Part shown: positions 50,080 to 59,130 of the stretch, in pieces
How positions within the stretch are numbered: position 1 is the first letter of the stretch
Layout: each line of letters starts with the position of its first letter
DNA from: Hymenobacter algoricola
Lineage (GTDB): Bacteria > Bacteroidota > Bacteroidia > Cytophagales > Hymenobacteraceae
Assembly: GCF_039539525.1 (NCBI RefSeq)
Contig: NZ_BAABDH010000039.1
Coordinates: 1-64,000, forward strand
Length of the DNA stretch: 64,000 bases
Direction: 5' to 3'
Translations under genes and position numbers: made by a program
The notes under the pieces: generated by a model
Told to the model about the DNA's origin: nothing
Seen by the model: only the letters and a program-made list of their open reading frames with translations
Databases searched by the model: none

Positions 50080-50892
50080 ATGTCCAAGTTGAGAATACTC
50101 TACGCTGCCACGGAAATCAACCCGTTTTTGCAGACGACCAAGGTAGCGGAGTTTCTGCGGATGCTACCTCAGGGCATGCAGGAGATGGGGATGGAAATCC
50201 GCATTTTCGTGCCCCGTTTCGGTATTATCAACGAGCGTAAGAACCGTTTGCACGAGGTAGTGCGCCTGTCGGGTATCAACATTGCCGTGGGCGAAGAAGA
50301 GAAGCCGCTGATTATCAAGGTAGCTTCCATTCCCAACGCCAAGCTGCAGGTGTACTTCATCGACAACGAAGACTACTTCCACCGCAAGTCGGTGCTGGTC
50401 GACAAGAACGATAAATTTCACGCCGACAATGACGAGCGGGCTATTTTCTTCTGCAAAGGGGTACTCGAAACGGTCAAGAAGCTGGGCTGGGCGCCGGATA
50501 TCGTGCACTGCAACGACTGGATGACGGGCCTGATTCCGATGTACCTGAAAACGACCTACAAGAAGGACCCGATTTTCAAGGACGCCAAGTCGGTGTTCAC
50601 CATCTACAACAACGAGTTCAGCCACAAATTTGAAGGCGACATCATCGAGAAGGCCAAAATGCTGGACATTGATGACGAAATGCTGGCGGCCCTCAAGTCG
50701 GCTGACTTCGGCGGCTTCATCAAGGTGGGCATGGAATATGCTGACTCCGTGATGAAATCTGACGAAGACTTCAGCGACAACCTGAACGCCATGTTCACGG
50801 AATACTCGCAGAAAAAGCAGTTCGGCCAGGTTAGCGCCGACGAAAACCTGCTGACCTCTTACTACACTCTTTATAATGAATTGGCTAGCTAA
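50080..50892 (+). CDS. Glycogen/starch synthase-like GT5 N-terminal domain protein
   Basis: A 270-residue protein from the ATG at 50080 that covers only the N-terminal Rossmann half of a GT5 glycogen synthase (usual length about 480). It keeps YAATEINPF, GMEIRIFVPRFG and DIVHCNDWMTGLIP. The canonical K-T-G-G-L ADP-glucose loop is replaced by TTKVAEFLRMLP, and there is no C-terminal catalytic half. It is probably not an active synthase. The family lies upstream of DUF4270 in many Bacteroidota. It overlaps the next gene by 17 bases. Confidence 0.85.
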   Translation: MSKLRILYAATEINPFLQTTKVAEFLRMLPQGMQEMGMEIRIFVPRFGIINERKNRLHEVVRLSGINIAVGEEEKPLIIKVASIPNAKLQVYFIDNEDYFHRKSVLVDKNDKFHADNDERAIFFCKGVLETVKKLGWAPDIVHCNDWMTGLIPMYLKTTYKKDPIFKDAKSVFTIYNNEFSHKFEGDIIEKAKMLDIDDEMLAALKSADFGGFIKVGMEYADSVMKSDEDFSDNLNAMFTEYSQKKQFGQVSADENLLTSYYTLYNELAS

Positions 50893-52387
50893 TAGCGCTT
50901 TCCGATCTGCATCGGCTTCCCTGTTTTCCGTTGCGCTGCTGTTTGCCGCGGCCAGCTGCGAAGACCCCAACGACTTAGGAGTAGAGCTACCGGGCACTGC
51001 CCCTATCAGCACCGAGTACCGAGATTATGCCGTCAATGCCTCCACCGTGCTGCAAAAGCCGGTGCAGACGCTGAACTCCAGCCGCTATCTGGTGGGTCGG
51101 GTTCAGGATGCCAAGCTGGGTACCACCACCGCCAAATCTTTCTTCAACCTGCAGACGCTGTTGGCGGGCTCGATTGTGTCCCCGAGCCAGTATGACAAGC
51201 AGATTCTGGATTCGGTGGTGATAGTAGCCAGCTTCGATCAGGTGTATGGCAGCTCCGCGCAGCCGGTAGCGTACGATGTGTTTCGGCTGGCAAGTCCGCT
51301 GGACGATCAAGGCACTTATAACTCTACTACCAACGTCGCGCTCCTTGAGCCCACAGTTGGTATCGGCAAGGGGCTGAAAAGCTCCCTCAACCGCACCCGA
51401 GTAGAAGAGCGCCCGAATGGGCTGAAGACAAAGAAAAATGTCTTGGTCGACAGCACCACCAGCGTAACGGTGCCCGACCGCAGCGTGCGGCTGACGGTTT
51501 TTCGCAAAGCGGCAGGCACTCTGCCGGCAGTTCCTTCGGCTTTTATCGAAGGTGTTTTCAACGCCATCAAAAGCAAGGACACGCCTTTCACCCAAACCGT
51601 CCTCAACGGCCTGTGGAAAGGCCTGGCGCTGGCGCCCTCCGACGGCTTTTCGAGTTCCGTGGTCGGCTTCAACCGGGCCCAGCAAAACCGGGTGATTTTC
51701 TATTATCACCTTGATGGCGGCACGGATGTTAATCCCGTCCCCTACCCCATCAGCTTCGAGAGCAGTGCGGGAGCCGCCAACGCACCCCGGTCCTTCACCC
51801 AGATAAGTACGGAGCTAACCGCGCCCTTCGACCAGCTCTCCGACTCAAAAAAATCCGTGTTGCCCAACACGACGGACCAAGCAGTATACATGCAGGATGG
51901 CCTGGGCCTGGGCACCAAGCTGGAGATTCCGGGGCTGGCCGAGCTGGTCAGCAACAAGGATGGTCTGGCCATCAACCGGGCGGAGCTGATCGTGCCGGTT
52001 AAGCCGTATACCAACGCGCTTTTTCCGCTGCCCCCGCAGGCCGTCGTCTATGAGCTGGGCGCAGACAACACTATTTTGCAGCGCACCGTCAATATTTCTC
52101 CTTTTGAGCGCCTGATTCAGGCTGATGGTACCAACCAGCAAAGTGCCGGCACCAATGCAGTGGCAACCTTCTACGATCTGGGCCCAACCAACAAGTACTA
52201 TAGCCTGAGCATGACCAGCTACCTGCAGGCCTACATCTACGATGTGCTGGGAGCCGAACGGCCGGCAGCACTGATGCTGTTCCCGGTGGTACGCTATTCG
52301 TCAGGCACGGTCAACCTGACGCTGAACCGGGCCGTGCTCGACGCCCAAAACATCAAGTTGCGCGTATACTTCTCCAAGTTGCGCTAG
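50876..52387 (+). CDS. DUF4270 domain lipoprotein
   Basis: A 503-residue envelope protein. The ATG lies inside the preceding GT5 gene. A lipoprotein signal with FAAASC (Cys28) is followed by DPNDLG and a long beta-rich DUF4270 region that ends near the C-terminus. Function unknown; the domain is confined to Bacteroidota. Because it overlaps the GT5 gene and sits before glmS, it may have a role in surface polysaccharide or cell-wall supply, but that is only neighbourhood inference. Confidence 0.9.
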   Translation: MNWLANSAFRSASASLFSVALLFAAASCEDPNDLGVELPGTAPISTEYRDYAVNASTVLQKPVQTLNSSRYLVGRVQDAKLGTTTAKSFFNLQTLLAGSIVSPSQYDKQILDSVVIVASFDQVYGSSAQPVAYDVFRLASPLDDQGTYNSTTNVALLEPTVGIGKGLKSSLNRTRVEERPNGLKTKKNVLVDSTTSVTVPDRSVRLTVFRKAAGTLPAVPSAFIEGVFNAIKSKDTPFTQTVLNGLWKGLALAPSDGFSSSVVGFNRAQQNRVIFYYHLDGGTDVNPVPYPISFESSAGAANAPRSFTQISTELTAPFDQLSDSKKSVLPNTTDQAVYMQDGLGLGTKLEIPGLAELVSNKDGLAINRAELIVPVKPYTNALFPLPPQAVVYELGADNTILQRTVNISPFERLIQADGTNQQSAGTNAVATFYDLGPTNKYYSLSMTSYLQAYIYDVLGAERPAALMLFPVVRYSSGTVNLTLNRAVLDAQNIKLRVYFSKLR

Positions 52388-52419
52388 CACTCCGTTTCTG
52401 TTTCCTCATAATCACTGCG

Positions 52420-52452
52420 GCACGGCCTTTGTTAAGGGCCGTGTCCTTTGAT
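52420..52452 (+). terminator. Possible terminator before glmS
   Basis: Stem CACGGCC / GGCCGTG with a 9-base loop, followed by TCCTTTGATTTT. It lies between DUF4270 and glmS, so these are probably separate transcripts or only partly joined. Confidence 0.55.
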
Positions 52453-52483
52453 TTTCTCCCCTCAACTCTTTCTCTGACACACT

Positions 52484-54319
52484 ATGTGCGGAATTGTCGC
52501 TTATATCGGGTATCGTGAAGCCTGCCCAATCATCATCAAGGGCCTGCGGCGGTTGGAATACCGCGGCTACGACTCGGCCGGCGTGGCGCTGCTAAACGGC
52601 ACGCTGAACGTTTATAAAAAAAAGGGCAAAGTCCAGGAGCTCGAAAACTTCATTGCGGAGAAAGACACCCACGCCCACATCGGCATGGGCCATACCCGCT
52701 GGGCGACCCACGGCGAGCCGAACGACTCGAACGCGCACCCGCACTACTCCACCTCCGAGCGGATTGCCATTATTCACAATGGCATTATCGAAAACTACGC
52801 GGCGCTCAAAACGCACTTGCAGAAGCAAGGGCACGTTTTCCACTCCGATACGGACACGGAAGTATTCGTGAACCTGATTGAGGAAATCCAGAAGCAAAAC
52901 AGCTGCTCGCTCGAAGAGGCCGTCCGCCTGGCGCTGCACGAAGTCGTTGGCGCCTACGCCATCGTCGTGCTGAGCAAAGACGATCCAAACCAGCTGATTG
53001 CGGCCCGTAAAGGCTCCCCGCTGGTTATCGGCGTGGGTAAAGACGAGTTTTTCCTGGCCTCTGATGCTACCCCCATCATCGAGTATACCAACGAGGTGAT
53101 ATATGTGAATGACTACGAAATTGTCGTCATCCGCGACGGCAAGCTCGATATTCGCAGCAAGGAAGACGTAAAGCAGACGCCCTATATCCAGAAACTGGAA
53201 ATGGAGCTCGACAGCATCGAGAAAGGTGGCTACGAGCACTTCATGCTGAAGGAGATTTTCGAGCAGCCCCGCTCAATTCTCGACTCGATGCGTGGCCGCC
53301 TGGAACTGGAAGCGGGCCACCTGAACATGGGCGGCATCCGGGCTTACGAGCGGAAGTTTGTGAATGCCGAGCGGATTCTCATCGTGGCCTGCGGCACCTC
53401 CTGGCACGCCGGACTGGTAGCCGAGTACCTCATCGAGGACCTGGCCCGCATTCCGGTAGAAGTAGAATACGCTTCGGAATTCCGCTACCGCAACCCGATC
53501 ATCACCGAGCGCGACATCGTCATTGCCATTTCCCAGTCGGGTGAAACGGCCGACACGCTGGCCGCCATCGAGCTGGCCAAGAGCAAGGGCGCGACTATCT
53601 TCGGTATCTGCAACGTGGTGGGCAGCAGCATTGCCCGCGCCACCGACGCGGGCGCCTACACCCACGCCGGTCCCGAAATCGGGGTGGCCTCCACCAAAGC
53701 CTTTACGGCCCAGGTGACGGTGCTCACGCTGCTGGCCATGATTGTGGGCCATCAGCGCGGCACGCTCTCCGACACCAAGATGCGGGCCCTGATGATGGAG
53801 CTCAGCAACATTCCCGCGAAAGTGGAGAAGGCGCTGCTGCTCGATACGGAGATTAAGCAGATTGCCGAAATTTTCAAGGACTCAACTAACTTCCTCTATC
53901 TGGGCCGCGGCTACAACTTCCCCGTAGCCCTGGAAGGCGCGCTCAAGCTTAAGGAAATCAGCTACATCCACGCCGAGGGCTACCCCGCGGCCGAGATGAA
54001 GCATGGCCCGATTGCTTTGATCGACGAGAACATGCCGGTGGTCGTTATTGCTACCAAGGACAGCTCGTATGAGAAGGTGGTGTCGAATATTCAGGAAGTA
54101 AAAGCCCGCAAGGGCCGCATCATTGCCGTGGTAACCGAAGGCGACGACGTGATTCCGTCCATGGCGGAATTCGTCATTGAGGTGCCGGCCACCAGCGAAG
54201 TGCTGATGCCGCTGGTATCGGTGGTTCCGCTGCAGCTGCTTTCCTACCACATTGCCGTCCTGCGCGGCTGCAACGTGGATCAGCCCCGGAACCTGGCTAA
54301 GTCGGTGACGGTGGAATAA
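52484..54319 (+). CDS. glmS: Glutamine-fructose-6-phosphate aminotransferase (isomerising)
   Basis: A 611-residue enzyme that makes glucosamine-6-phosphate, the first step of amino-sugar synthesis for peptidoglycan and LPS. The N-terminal glutaminase uses Cys2 (MCGIVAYIG), with RRLEYRGYDSAG and GHTRWATHGEPN. Two SIS domains follow (about 290-420 and 460-600), with SQSGETADTLAA and YLGRGYNFPVALEGALKLKE. The C-terminus ends NLAKSVTVE as in other GlmS proteins. A strong terminator follows. Confidence 0.97.
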   Translation: MCGIVAYIGYREACPIIIKGLRRLEYRGYDSAGVALLNGTLNVYKKKGKVQELENFIAEKDTHAHIGMGHTRWATHGEPNDSNAHPHYSTSERIAIIHNGIIENYAALKTHLQKQGHVFHSDTDTEVFVNLIEEIQKQNSCSLEEAVRLALHEVVGAYAIVVLSKDDPNQLIAARKGSPLVIGVGKDEFFLASDATPIIEYTNEVIYVNDYEIVVIRDGKLDIRSKEDVKQTPYIQKLEMELDSIEKGGYEHFMLKEIFEQPRSILDSMRGRLELEAGHLNMGGIRAYERKFVNAERILIVACGTSWHAGLVAEYLIEDLARIPVEVEYASEFRYRNPIITERDIVIAISQSGETADTLAAIELAKSKGATIFGICNVVGSSIARATDAGAYTHAGPEIGVASTKAFTAQVTVLTLLAMIVGHQRGTLSDTKMRALMMELSNIPAKVEKALLLDTEIKQIAEIFKDSTNFLYLGRGYNFPVALEGALKLKEISYIHAEGYPAAEMKHGPIALIDENMPVVVIATKDSSYEKVVSNIQEVKARKGRIIAVVTEGDDVIPSMAEFVIEVPATSEVLMPLVSVVPLQLLSYHIAVLRGCNVDQPRNLAKSVTVE

Positions 54320-54338
54320 CCCGGATTACGCTTATCGG

Positions 54339-54374
54339 AAAAGGCCGCGCTGAAAATCAGCGCGGCCTTTTTTA
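54339..54374 (+). terminator. Terminator after glmS
   Basis: Stem AAGGCCGCGCTGA / TCAGCGCGGCCTT with a 3-base loop, then six T, 20 bases after the stop codon. Confidence 0.9.
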
Positions 54375-54459
54375 TGGCTCCGTCCCGGCAGCCGGGGTTA
54401 TTTTTCCGCTTACTTTGGGACTGAAATTCTCCTGTTCACCCTCCTTTTTGCTGTTTGTA

Positions 54460-54846
54460 ATGCCTAACACGATTATCTACTCCGCCGATGCCCCCGCGCC
54501 TATCGGGCCTTACAGCCAGGCTATCCAGGCCGGCAACACGGTATACGTCTCGGGCCAGATTCCGCTGGATGCCGGTGGGCAGCTGGTGGGCAGTGGCGAC
54601 GTGGCCGCTGAAACGCACCAGGTGATGCGCAACCTGCAGGCGGTGCTGGCGGCGGCGGGCCTCACGCTGCTGGACGTGGTGAAGTGCAGCATCTTCGTCA
54701 AAGACCTCGGCAACTTCGGCCTGATCAACGAAATCTACGGCAGCTACTTCCCGGCCGACTACGCCCCGGCCCGCGAAACGGTGGAGGTGAGCCGGCTGCC
54801 CAAAGATGTGCAGGTCGAAATTTCGTGCATCGCGGTGAAGCCGTAA
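54460..54846 (+). CDS. RidA family reactive intermediate deaminase
   Basis: A 128-residue trimeric YjgF/YER057c/UK114-family protein that hydrolyses reactive enamines/imines formed by PLP enzymes. Family marks: APAPIGPYSQAIQAGNTVYVSGQIPLD at the N-terminus (key IGPYSQA), NLQAVLAAAGLTLLDVVK, and the C-terminal conserved Arg in PARETVEVSRLPKD, which binds the carboxylate. ATG at 54460. Monocistronic between glmS and gltX. Confidence 0.93.
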   Translation: MPNTIIYSADAPAPIGPYSQAIQAGNTVYVSGQIPLDAGGQLVGSGDVAAETHQVMRNLQAVLAAAGLTLLDVVKCSIFVKDLGNFGLINEIYGSYFPADYAPARETVEVSRLPKDVQVEISCIAVKP

Positions 54847-54996
54847 GGCCGCGTCTTACGGCGGAAGCTTTTTCCGTAGCCCAATGCCCAGTGGAGCAAG
54901 TGCTGAGCTGGCGCGGCAAGTCGGGTGCAAACGGCCGGCGCAGCGCCGGCTGAACGGAAAAGTCCCTAACCCACCACTTCACCACCTCACATTTCA

Positions 54997-55004
54997 TACC
55001 TTTG
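54997..55004 (+). promoter_or_regulatory. Candidate -7 box for gltX
   Basis: TACCTTTG followed by GCGC, 45 bases before the gltX ATG at 55050. Confidence 0.55.
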
Positions 55005-55049
55005 CGCGGCGTTTTTCTATGCTGAAAGACGCCGCGAACCGACTGTTTT

Positions 55050-56588
55050 ATGGAAAGAGAAGTACGGGTGCGTTTTGCGCCCAGTCCTACGGGGCCGCTG
55101 CACATCGGCGGCGTGCGCACGGCGCTGTATAACTACCTGCTGGCCCGCAAGCTGGGCGGCAAAATGCTGCTCCGCATTGAAGACACCGACCAGAACCGCT
55201 TTGTGCCCGGCGCCGAGCAGTACATCATGGACGCGCTGCGCTGGTGCGGTATCGAAATCGACGAGGGAATTGAGCAGGGCGGCCCCCACGCGCCTTACCG
55301 GCAGAGTGAGCGGAAACCCATGTACCGCCAGTACGCCCAGCAGCTCATCGACAGCGGCCACGCCTACTACGCTTTCGACACGCCCGAGGAGCTGGATGTC
55401 ATGCGCGCCCGCCTGACGGCCGCCAAGGTGCCCAATCCGCAGTACAACAGCATCACCCGGGCCCAGATGCGCAACTCGCTGACCCTGCCCGAGGATGAGG
55501 TGAAGCAGCTGCTCGACGGCGGCAGCCAGTACGTTATCCGGCTGAAGGTGCCCCGCAAGGAGGAAATCCGGTTTAACGACCTGATCCGCGGCTGGGTAGT
55601 GGTGCATTCCTCGGCCGTCGACGATAAGGTGCTGATGAAGTCGGACGGCATGCCGACGTATCACCTGGCCAACATCGTGGACGACCACCTGATGGAAATC
55701 ACCCACGTCATCCGGGGCGAAGAATGGCTGCCCTCGGCGCCGCTGCACGTGCTGCTGTACCGCTTTCTGGGCTGGGAAGACACCATGCCGCAGTTTGCCC
55801 ACCTGCCGCTGCTGCTCAAGCCCGACGGCACCGGCAAGCTCAGCAAGCGCGACGGCGACAAGCTCGGCTTCCCGGTGTTCCCGCTGGAGTGGCACGGCAC
55901 CGACGCCGAGGGCCAGCCGACGGTGAGCAGCGGCTACCGCGAGAGTGGCTACCTGCCCGAGGCCTTCATCAACTTCCTGGCCTTTCTGGGCTGGAACCCC
56001 GGTACCCAGCAGGAGCTGTTCACGATGCAGGAGCTGATTGACACGTTCACGATTGAGCGCGTGAGCAAGTCGCCGGCCCGCTTCGACCAGAACAAGGTGC
56101 GCTGGTACAACGAGCAGTATCTGCGGGCCAAGCCCGATGCCGAACTGGCCCAGTACCTGCTGGCCGACCTGCAGGCGCAGGGCCTCGACGTAACGGCAGC
56201 CAAAGCCGAGCAGATTGCGACCCTGGTGAAGGAGCGCGCGACGTTTCCCGCCGACCTGGCCAAGGAAGCCCAGCTGTTTTTCCAGCGCCCGACGGCCTAT
56301 GACGAGCAGATTATCAGCAAGAAGTGGAATGCCGCAGTGGCCGAGGCCCTGGCTGCCTTCGCCCAGGCCCTGACCACTGCTCCCGACACCACACCCGACG
56401 GCATTAAAGCGCTGCTGACCCAGGTCGTAGAAGGCCAGGGGCTGAAGCTGGGCCAGGTGCTGCAGGCCCTGCGCGTGGCCGTAACCGGGGCCGGCGCCGG
56501 CCCCGACCTGATGCACATTATGAGCATTTTGGGCACGCAGGAAACCTCCGCGCGGATTCTGGCGGCCGTGGCGGCTTTGGCCGCCTAA
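55050..56588 (+). CDS. gltX: Glutamyl-tRNA synthetase
   Basis: A 512-residue class I aminoacyl-tRNA synthetase that charges tRNA-Glu. The HIGH motif is in APSPTGPLHIGGVRTAL, and the KMSKS-type loop reads KLSKRDGD. The C-terminal anticodon-binding helical domain (about 330-510) is complete, ending GAGPDLMHIMSILG. Discriminating or non-discriminating status cannot be judged from sequence alone. A terminator follows at 56639. Confidence 0.97.
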   Translation: MEREVRVRFAPSPTGPLHIGGVRTALYNYLLARKLGGKMLLRIEDTDQNRFVPGAEQYIMDALRWCGIEIDEGIEQGGPHAPYRQSERKPMYRQYAQQLIDSGHAYYAFDTPEELDVMRARLTAAKVPNPQYNSITRAQMRNSLTLPEDEVKQLLDGGSQYVIRLKVPRKEEIRFNDLIRGWVVVHSSAVDDKVLMKSDGMPTYHLANIVDDHLMEITHVIRGEEWLPSAPLHVLLYRFLGWEDTMPQFAHLPLLLKPDGTGKLSKRDGDKLGFPVFPLEWHGTDAEGQPTVSSGYRESGYLPEAFINFLAFLGWNPGTQQELFTMQELIDTFTIERVSKSPARFDQNKVRWYNEQYLRAKPDAELAQYLLADLQAQGLDVTAAKAEQIATLVKERATFPADLAKEAQLFFQRPTAYDEQIISKKWNAAVAEALAAFAQALTTAPDTTPDGIKALLTQVVEGQGLKLGQVLQALRVAVTGAGAGPDLMHIMSILGTQETSARILAAVAALAA

Positions 56589-56638
56589 GCAGATCCTGTG
56601 GGGCAGAAACTGCCTGCCAATAGAACTGCCTACCCTAT

Positions 56639-56672
56639 AGCTGCCCACCGGAAACGGCGGGCAGCTTTTTTA
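56639..56672 (+). terminator. Terminator after gltX
   Basis: Stem AGCTGCCCACCG / CGGCGGGCAGCT with one mismatch and a GAAA loop, then six T. Confidence 0.85.
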
Positions 56673-56827
56673 TGCCCGGGCCGGGAAGCTGCCTGCCGGC
56701 TGGTTTGCCGCAGGCAGGCAACCCTGCGCATCCGTGCAGCGAGTTGTCCCGTAAGCAGGAGCAGCAGCTGGAATTGCTGGAATGCTGCTCCGCTTACCTA
56801 CCCTGACCACTTCAACCGGACGCTTGT

Positions 56828-57196
56828 ATGGCTAAGAAACCCGTTAGTAAGACCAAGAAGACCGACCCCGACAAAAAGGCACGCGTCCACAAAGAGCTGG
56901 AAGGCTTTGAAATAAAGGTCAACCCGCTGGGCGAAATCACCTCTAACTATTCCATCGAGGACATCAACCTGTTCCTGAACCGCCACGTGCGCGACAAAAA
57001 GCTCGTGAACCGCGACGGGCAGTTTGGGGAAAAGGACGAGGATGAGTTCCCGCTCGAAGACGGCACCCAGGAGCCGGAGGAAACCGATGAGGACTTCATG
57101 CGCCGCACCAGCAAGGAAGCCAAGAAAAAGCCGGCCAAGGGCGACCCGGACGCTTCCGCCGAAGCCGATCTGCAGCGGGAGCTACCCGAAGCGTAA
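56828..57196 (+). CDS. Small highly charged protein
   Basis: A 122-residue protein, strongly basic at the N-terminus (MAKKPVSKTKKTDPDKK), with a short conserved-looking core (FEIKVNPLGEITSNYSIEDINLFLNR) given here by its outer residues only, and an acidic Glu/Asp-rich tail with a second Lys-rich block. The core recalls a family of small Bacteroidota proteins of unknown function. It is likely cytoplasmic and may bind nucleic acid, but nothing proves this. It begins about 240 bases after gltX. Confidence 0.7.
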   Translation: MAKKPVSKTKKTDPDKKARVHKELEGFEIKVNPLGEITSNYSIEDINLFLNRHVRDKKLVNRDGQFGEKDEDEFPLEDGTQEPEETDEDFMRRTSKEAKKKPAKGDPDASAEADLQRELPEA

Positions 57197-57335
57197 ACGG
57201 GCGCCCAACGACTGGTCGGCCTTTAACACGGGCAGCCGTCCGGGTTCGGATGGCTGCCTTTTTGCTTGCGGGGCAGGGTCTGATTATGCGGGTTTCACTA
57301 TACTTGAGGGTTGTTTCATCCTTTGCCCCGCCCCT

Positions 57336-58118
57336 ATGCTTTCCCACGACATTGAGTACCGTATTCTGGGCTCTGACATTCAGGTTCTGGAGGTTGAGCT
57401 GGACCCCAACGAAACAGTGGTGGCCGAGGCCGGAGCCATGGTCTACATGGAAGAAGGCATTGCCTTCGAAACCAAGATGGGCGACGGCTCAGAACCCGAC
57501 CAGGGTATTATGGGCAAGCTGTTTTCGGCCGGCACCCGCCTGCTTACCGGGGAGTCGCTGTTTATGACGCACTTCACCCACCGCGGCCCCACCGCCAAAA
57601 GCCGGGTAGCGTTTTCGGCGCCTTATCCGGGCACCATCATTCCCCTGGATTTACGAAGCCTGCCCGCGGGCCTGATCGTGCAGAAAGACGGTTTTCTGGC
57701 CGCCGCCAAGGGCACCAAAATCAGCATTCATTTCAACCAGCGCTTCGGGGCCGGCTTTTTCGGCGGGGAGGGCTTCATCCTGCAAAAGCTCACCGGCGAC
57801 GGCAAAGCATTTATCCACGCCGGGGGCACCGTTATCGAAAAGCGCCTCAACAACGAGATTCTGCGCGTAGACACGGGCTGCATTGTGGCCTTCGAGCCTG
57901 GCGTAGACTTCAGCATTGCCCGCGCGGGCGGCCTGAAATCAATGATTTTCGGGGGCGAAGGACTGCTGCTGGCCACGCTGCAGGGCAGCGGCCGGGTCTG
58001 GATCCAGTCGATGCCCGTCAAGAAGCTCATCCAGGCCCTGATGCCCAACGGCGGCAATGCCGGCAAGGAAAGCGGCGGCGTGCTGGGCCGGCTGGTGGGC
58101 GGCGTGCTGGATGAATAG
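57336..58118 (+). CDS. TIGR00266/AIM24 family protein
   Basis: A 260-residue beta-rich protein of the AIM24 family, from the ATG at 57336. Family marks: IEYRILGSDIQVLEVELDP, AEAGAMVYME, RFGAGFFGGEGFILQKLTG, and GGLKSMIFGGEGLLLATLQGSG, ending in a Gly-rich tail. The proteins occur across bacteria and in mitochondria; the biochemical function is unknown. It follows the small charged gene by about 140 bases on the same strand, and is convergent with the next gene. Confidence 0.9.
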   Translation: MLSHDIEYRILGSDIQVLEVELDPNETVVAEAGAMVYMEEGIAFETKMGDGSEPDQGIMGKLFSAGTRLLTGESLFMTHFTHRGPTAKSRVAFSAPYPGTIIPLDLRSLPAGLIVQKDGFLAAAKGTKISIHFNQRFGAGFFGGEGFILQKLTGDGKAFIHAGGTVIEKRLNNEILRVDTGCIVAFEPGVDFSIARAGGLKSMIFGGEGLLLATLQGSGRVWIQSMPVKKLIQALMPNGGNAGKESGGVLGRLVGGVLDE

Positions 58119-58136
58119 GGCGGAGCCGGGTGGCGC

Positions 58137-58478
58137 CTACTGCGCCGGGGCTGGCGCGGCCACGGGCGTCGTATCGGCCAGGGCGGGCGGAGCGGCCGGC
58201 AGACTGGCGGCGGTAGTATCGTCGTAGCTGACGGGCACCTTCGACTCGCCCCGGCCCATGGTGAAGACGATAACGCCCAGGCTGACGAGTAGCGCCACCA
58301 GCAGCAGCCCCAGGGCCCCCACTGTGGCTTTAGACTTCAGCTTCGAGGTCGTAGCGGCGGCAGAGGAGGAGTTCCGGCGCTTACGCCGGGAATAGGAGCG
58401 GTGCGAGGAGGATGCAACAGGTGGCACGGTGGGAGCGTGAGTGTTAACAATTACACAATATAGGGGTAAATCCAGCAT
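58137..58478 (-). CDS. Small single-TM protein with basic N-terminus
   Basis: A 113-residue protein from the ATG at 58478. A Ser/Arg/Lys-rich N-terminal part (HRSYSRRKRRNSSS) is followed by one membrane helix (about 56-75, VGALGLLLVALLVSLGVIVF) and an Ala/Pro-rich exported tail. No family is recognised. It may be a small envelope protein anchored with its tail outside. It is convergent with the AIM24 gene and stands alone. Confidence 0.55.
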   Translation of the reverse strand: MLDLPLYCVIVNTHAPTVPPVASSSHRSYSRRKRRNSSSAAATTSKLKSKATVGALGLLLVALLVSLGVIVFTMGRGESKVPVSYDDTTAASLPAAPPALADTTPVAAPAPAQ

Positions 58479-58567
58479 TTTCTTATCCCTATGTTCCTGG
58501 TTTCCCAAATGGGAAGTCCCAGAACCCGGTTTTAGGTTACCCGCGTTGCCGGGGCCGTCGGCGGAAG

Positions 58568-59038
58568 CTATATGTTTTTCACGCTGAAGAGCTTACCCGT
58601 TTCGTAATACTCGATTTTCACGAGCTTGCCCGCGGCAGAATACACCGGCCATTCCCCAAACCAGTAGAAGTGCGCCCCATCCGGCTCGGCGACAATGCGG
58701 GCCTGGCCCGTGCGCAGCACGCGGCCGTTCGGATAAAAGTACGTGATGCTAAGCACGCCAGCCGGCGCTTTGGCATGCTTCTCCGTTCGCTCCAGGGTGC
58801 CACTCGAATCGTAGAAACGGGAGCGGCCTACCACGCGGCCGTGCCGGAACCGCTCCCGCGTAGCCAGGCGGCGGGGCGGACCGGGATAGTACGCCCGCCA
58901 GGGACCATGCGGCTGCAAAGCGGCATCGGAGCGGTGCTCGGACCAGAAGCCTACGGGGCCTTTGGTGGCTGAGCAGCTGCTCAGTAAGGCCAGCAGCCCC
59001 AGCACCAGCAGGACGCGGCAGTAGCTAGTGGTGACCAT
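58568..59038 (-). CDS. YwqK/MORN-like repeat lipoprotein
   Basis: A 156-residue lipoprotein from the ATG at 59038, with lipobox LSSC (Cys22). The mature part consists of three or four short beta-hairpin repeats of the MORN/YwqK type (HGPWRAYYPG; GRVVGRSRFYDSSGTLERTEKH; YFYPNGRVLRTGQA; GEWPVYSAAGKLVKIEYYE), quoted here only by their short cores. Related proteins are annotated as YwqK antitoxins but the lipoprotein signal makes an antitoxin role unlikely. The membrane and function are unknown. Confidence 0.7.
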   Translation of the reverse strand: MVTTSYCRVLLVLGLLALLSSCSATKGPVGFWSEHRSDAALQPHGPWRAYYPGPPRRLATRERFRHGRVVGRSRFYDSSGTLERTEKHAKAPAGVLSITYFYPNGRVLRTGQARIVAEPDGAHFYWFGEWPVYSAAGKLVKIEYYETGKLFSVKNI

Positions 59039-59130
59039 AGCAGCTGGTGGAGACGGCAAATAATCGGGGTGAGGCAATGTCAACCAAGATATTGGTTACA
59101 AGTCCATCCGCTGCGGAGCAGGCCGGACTA

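Noticed and set aside
58568..59038. Toxin-antitoxin pair (YwqK label)
   Set aside because: The protein has a lipoprotein signal and no toxin gene is beside it.
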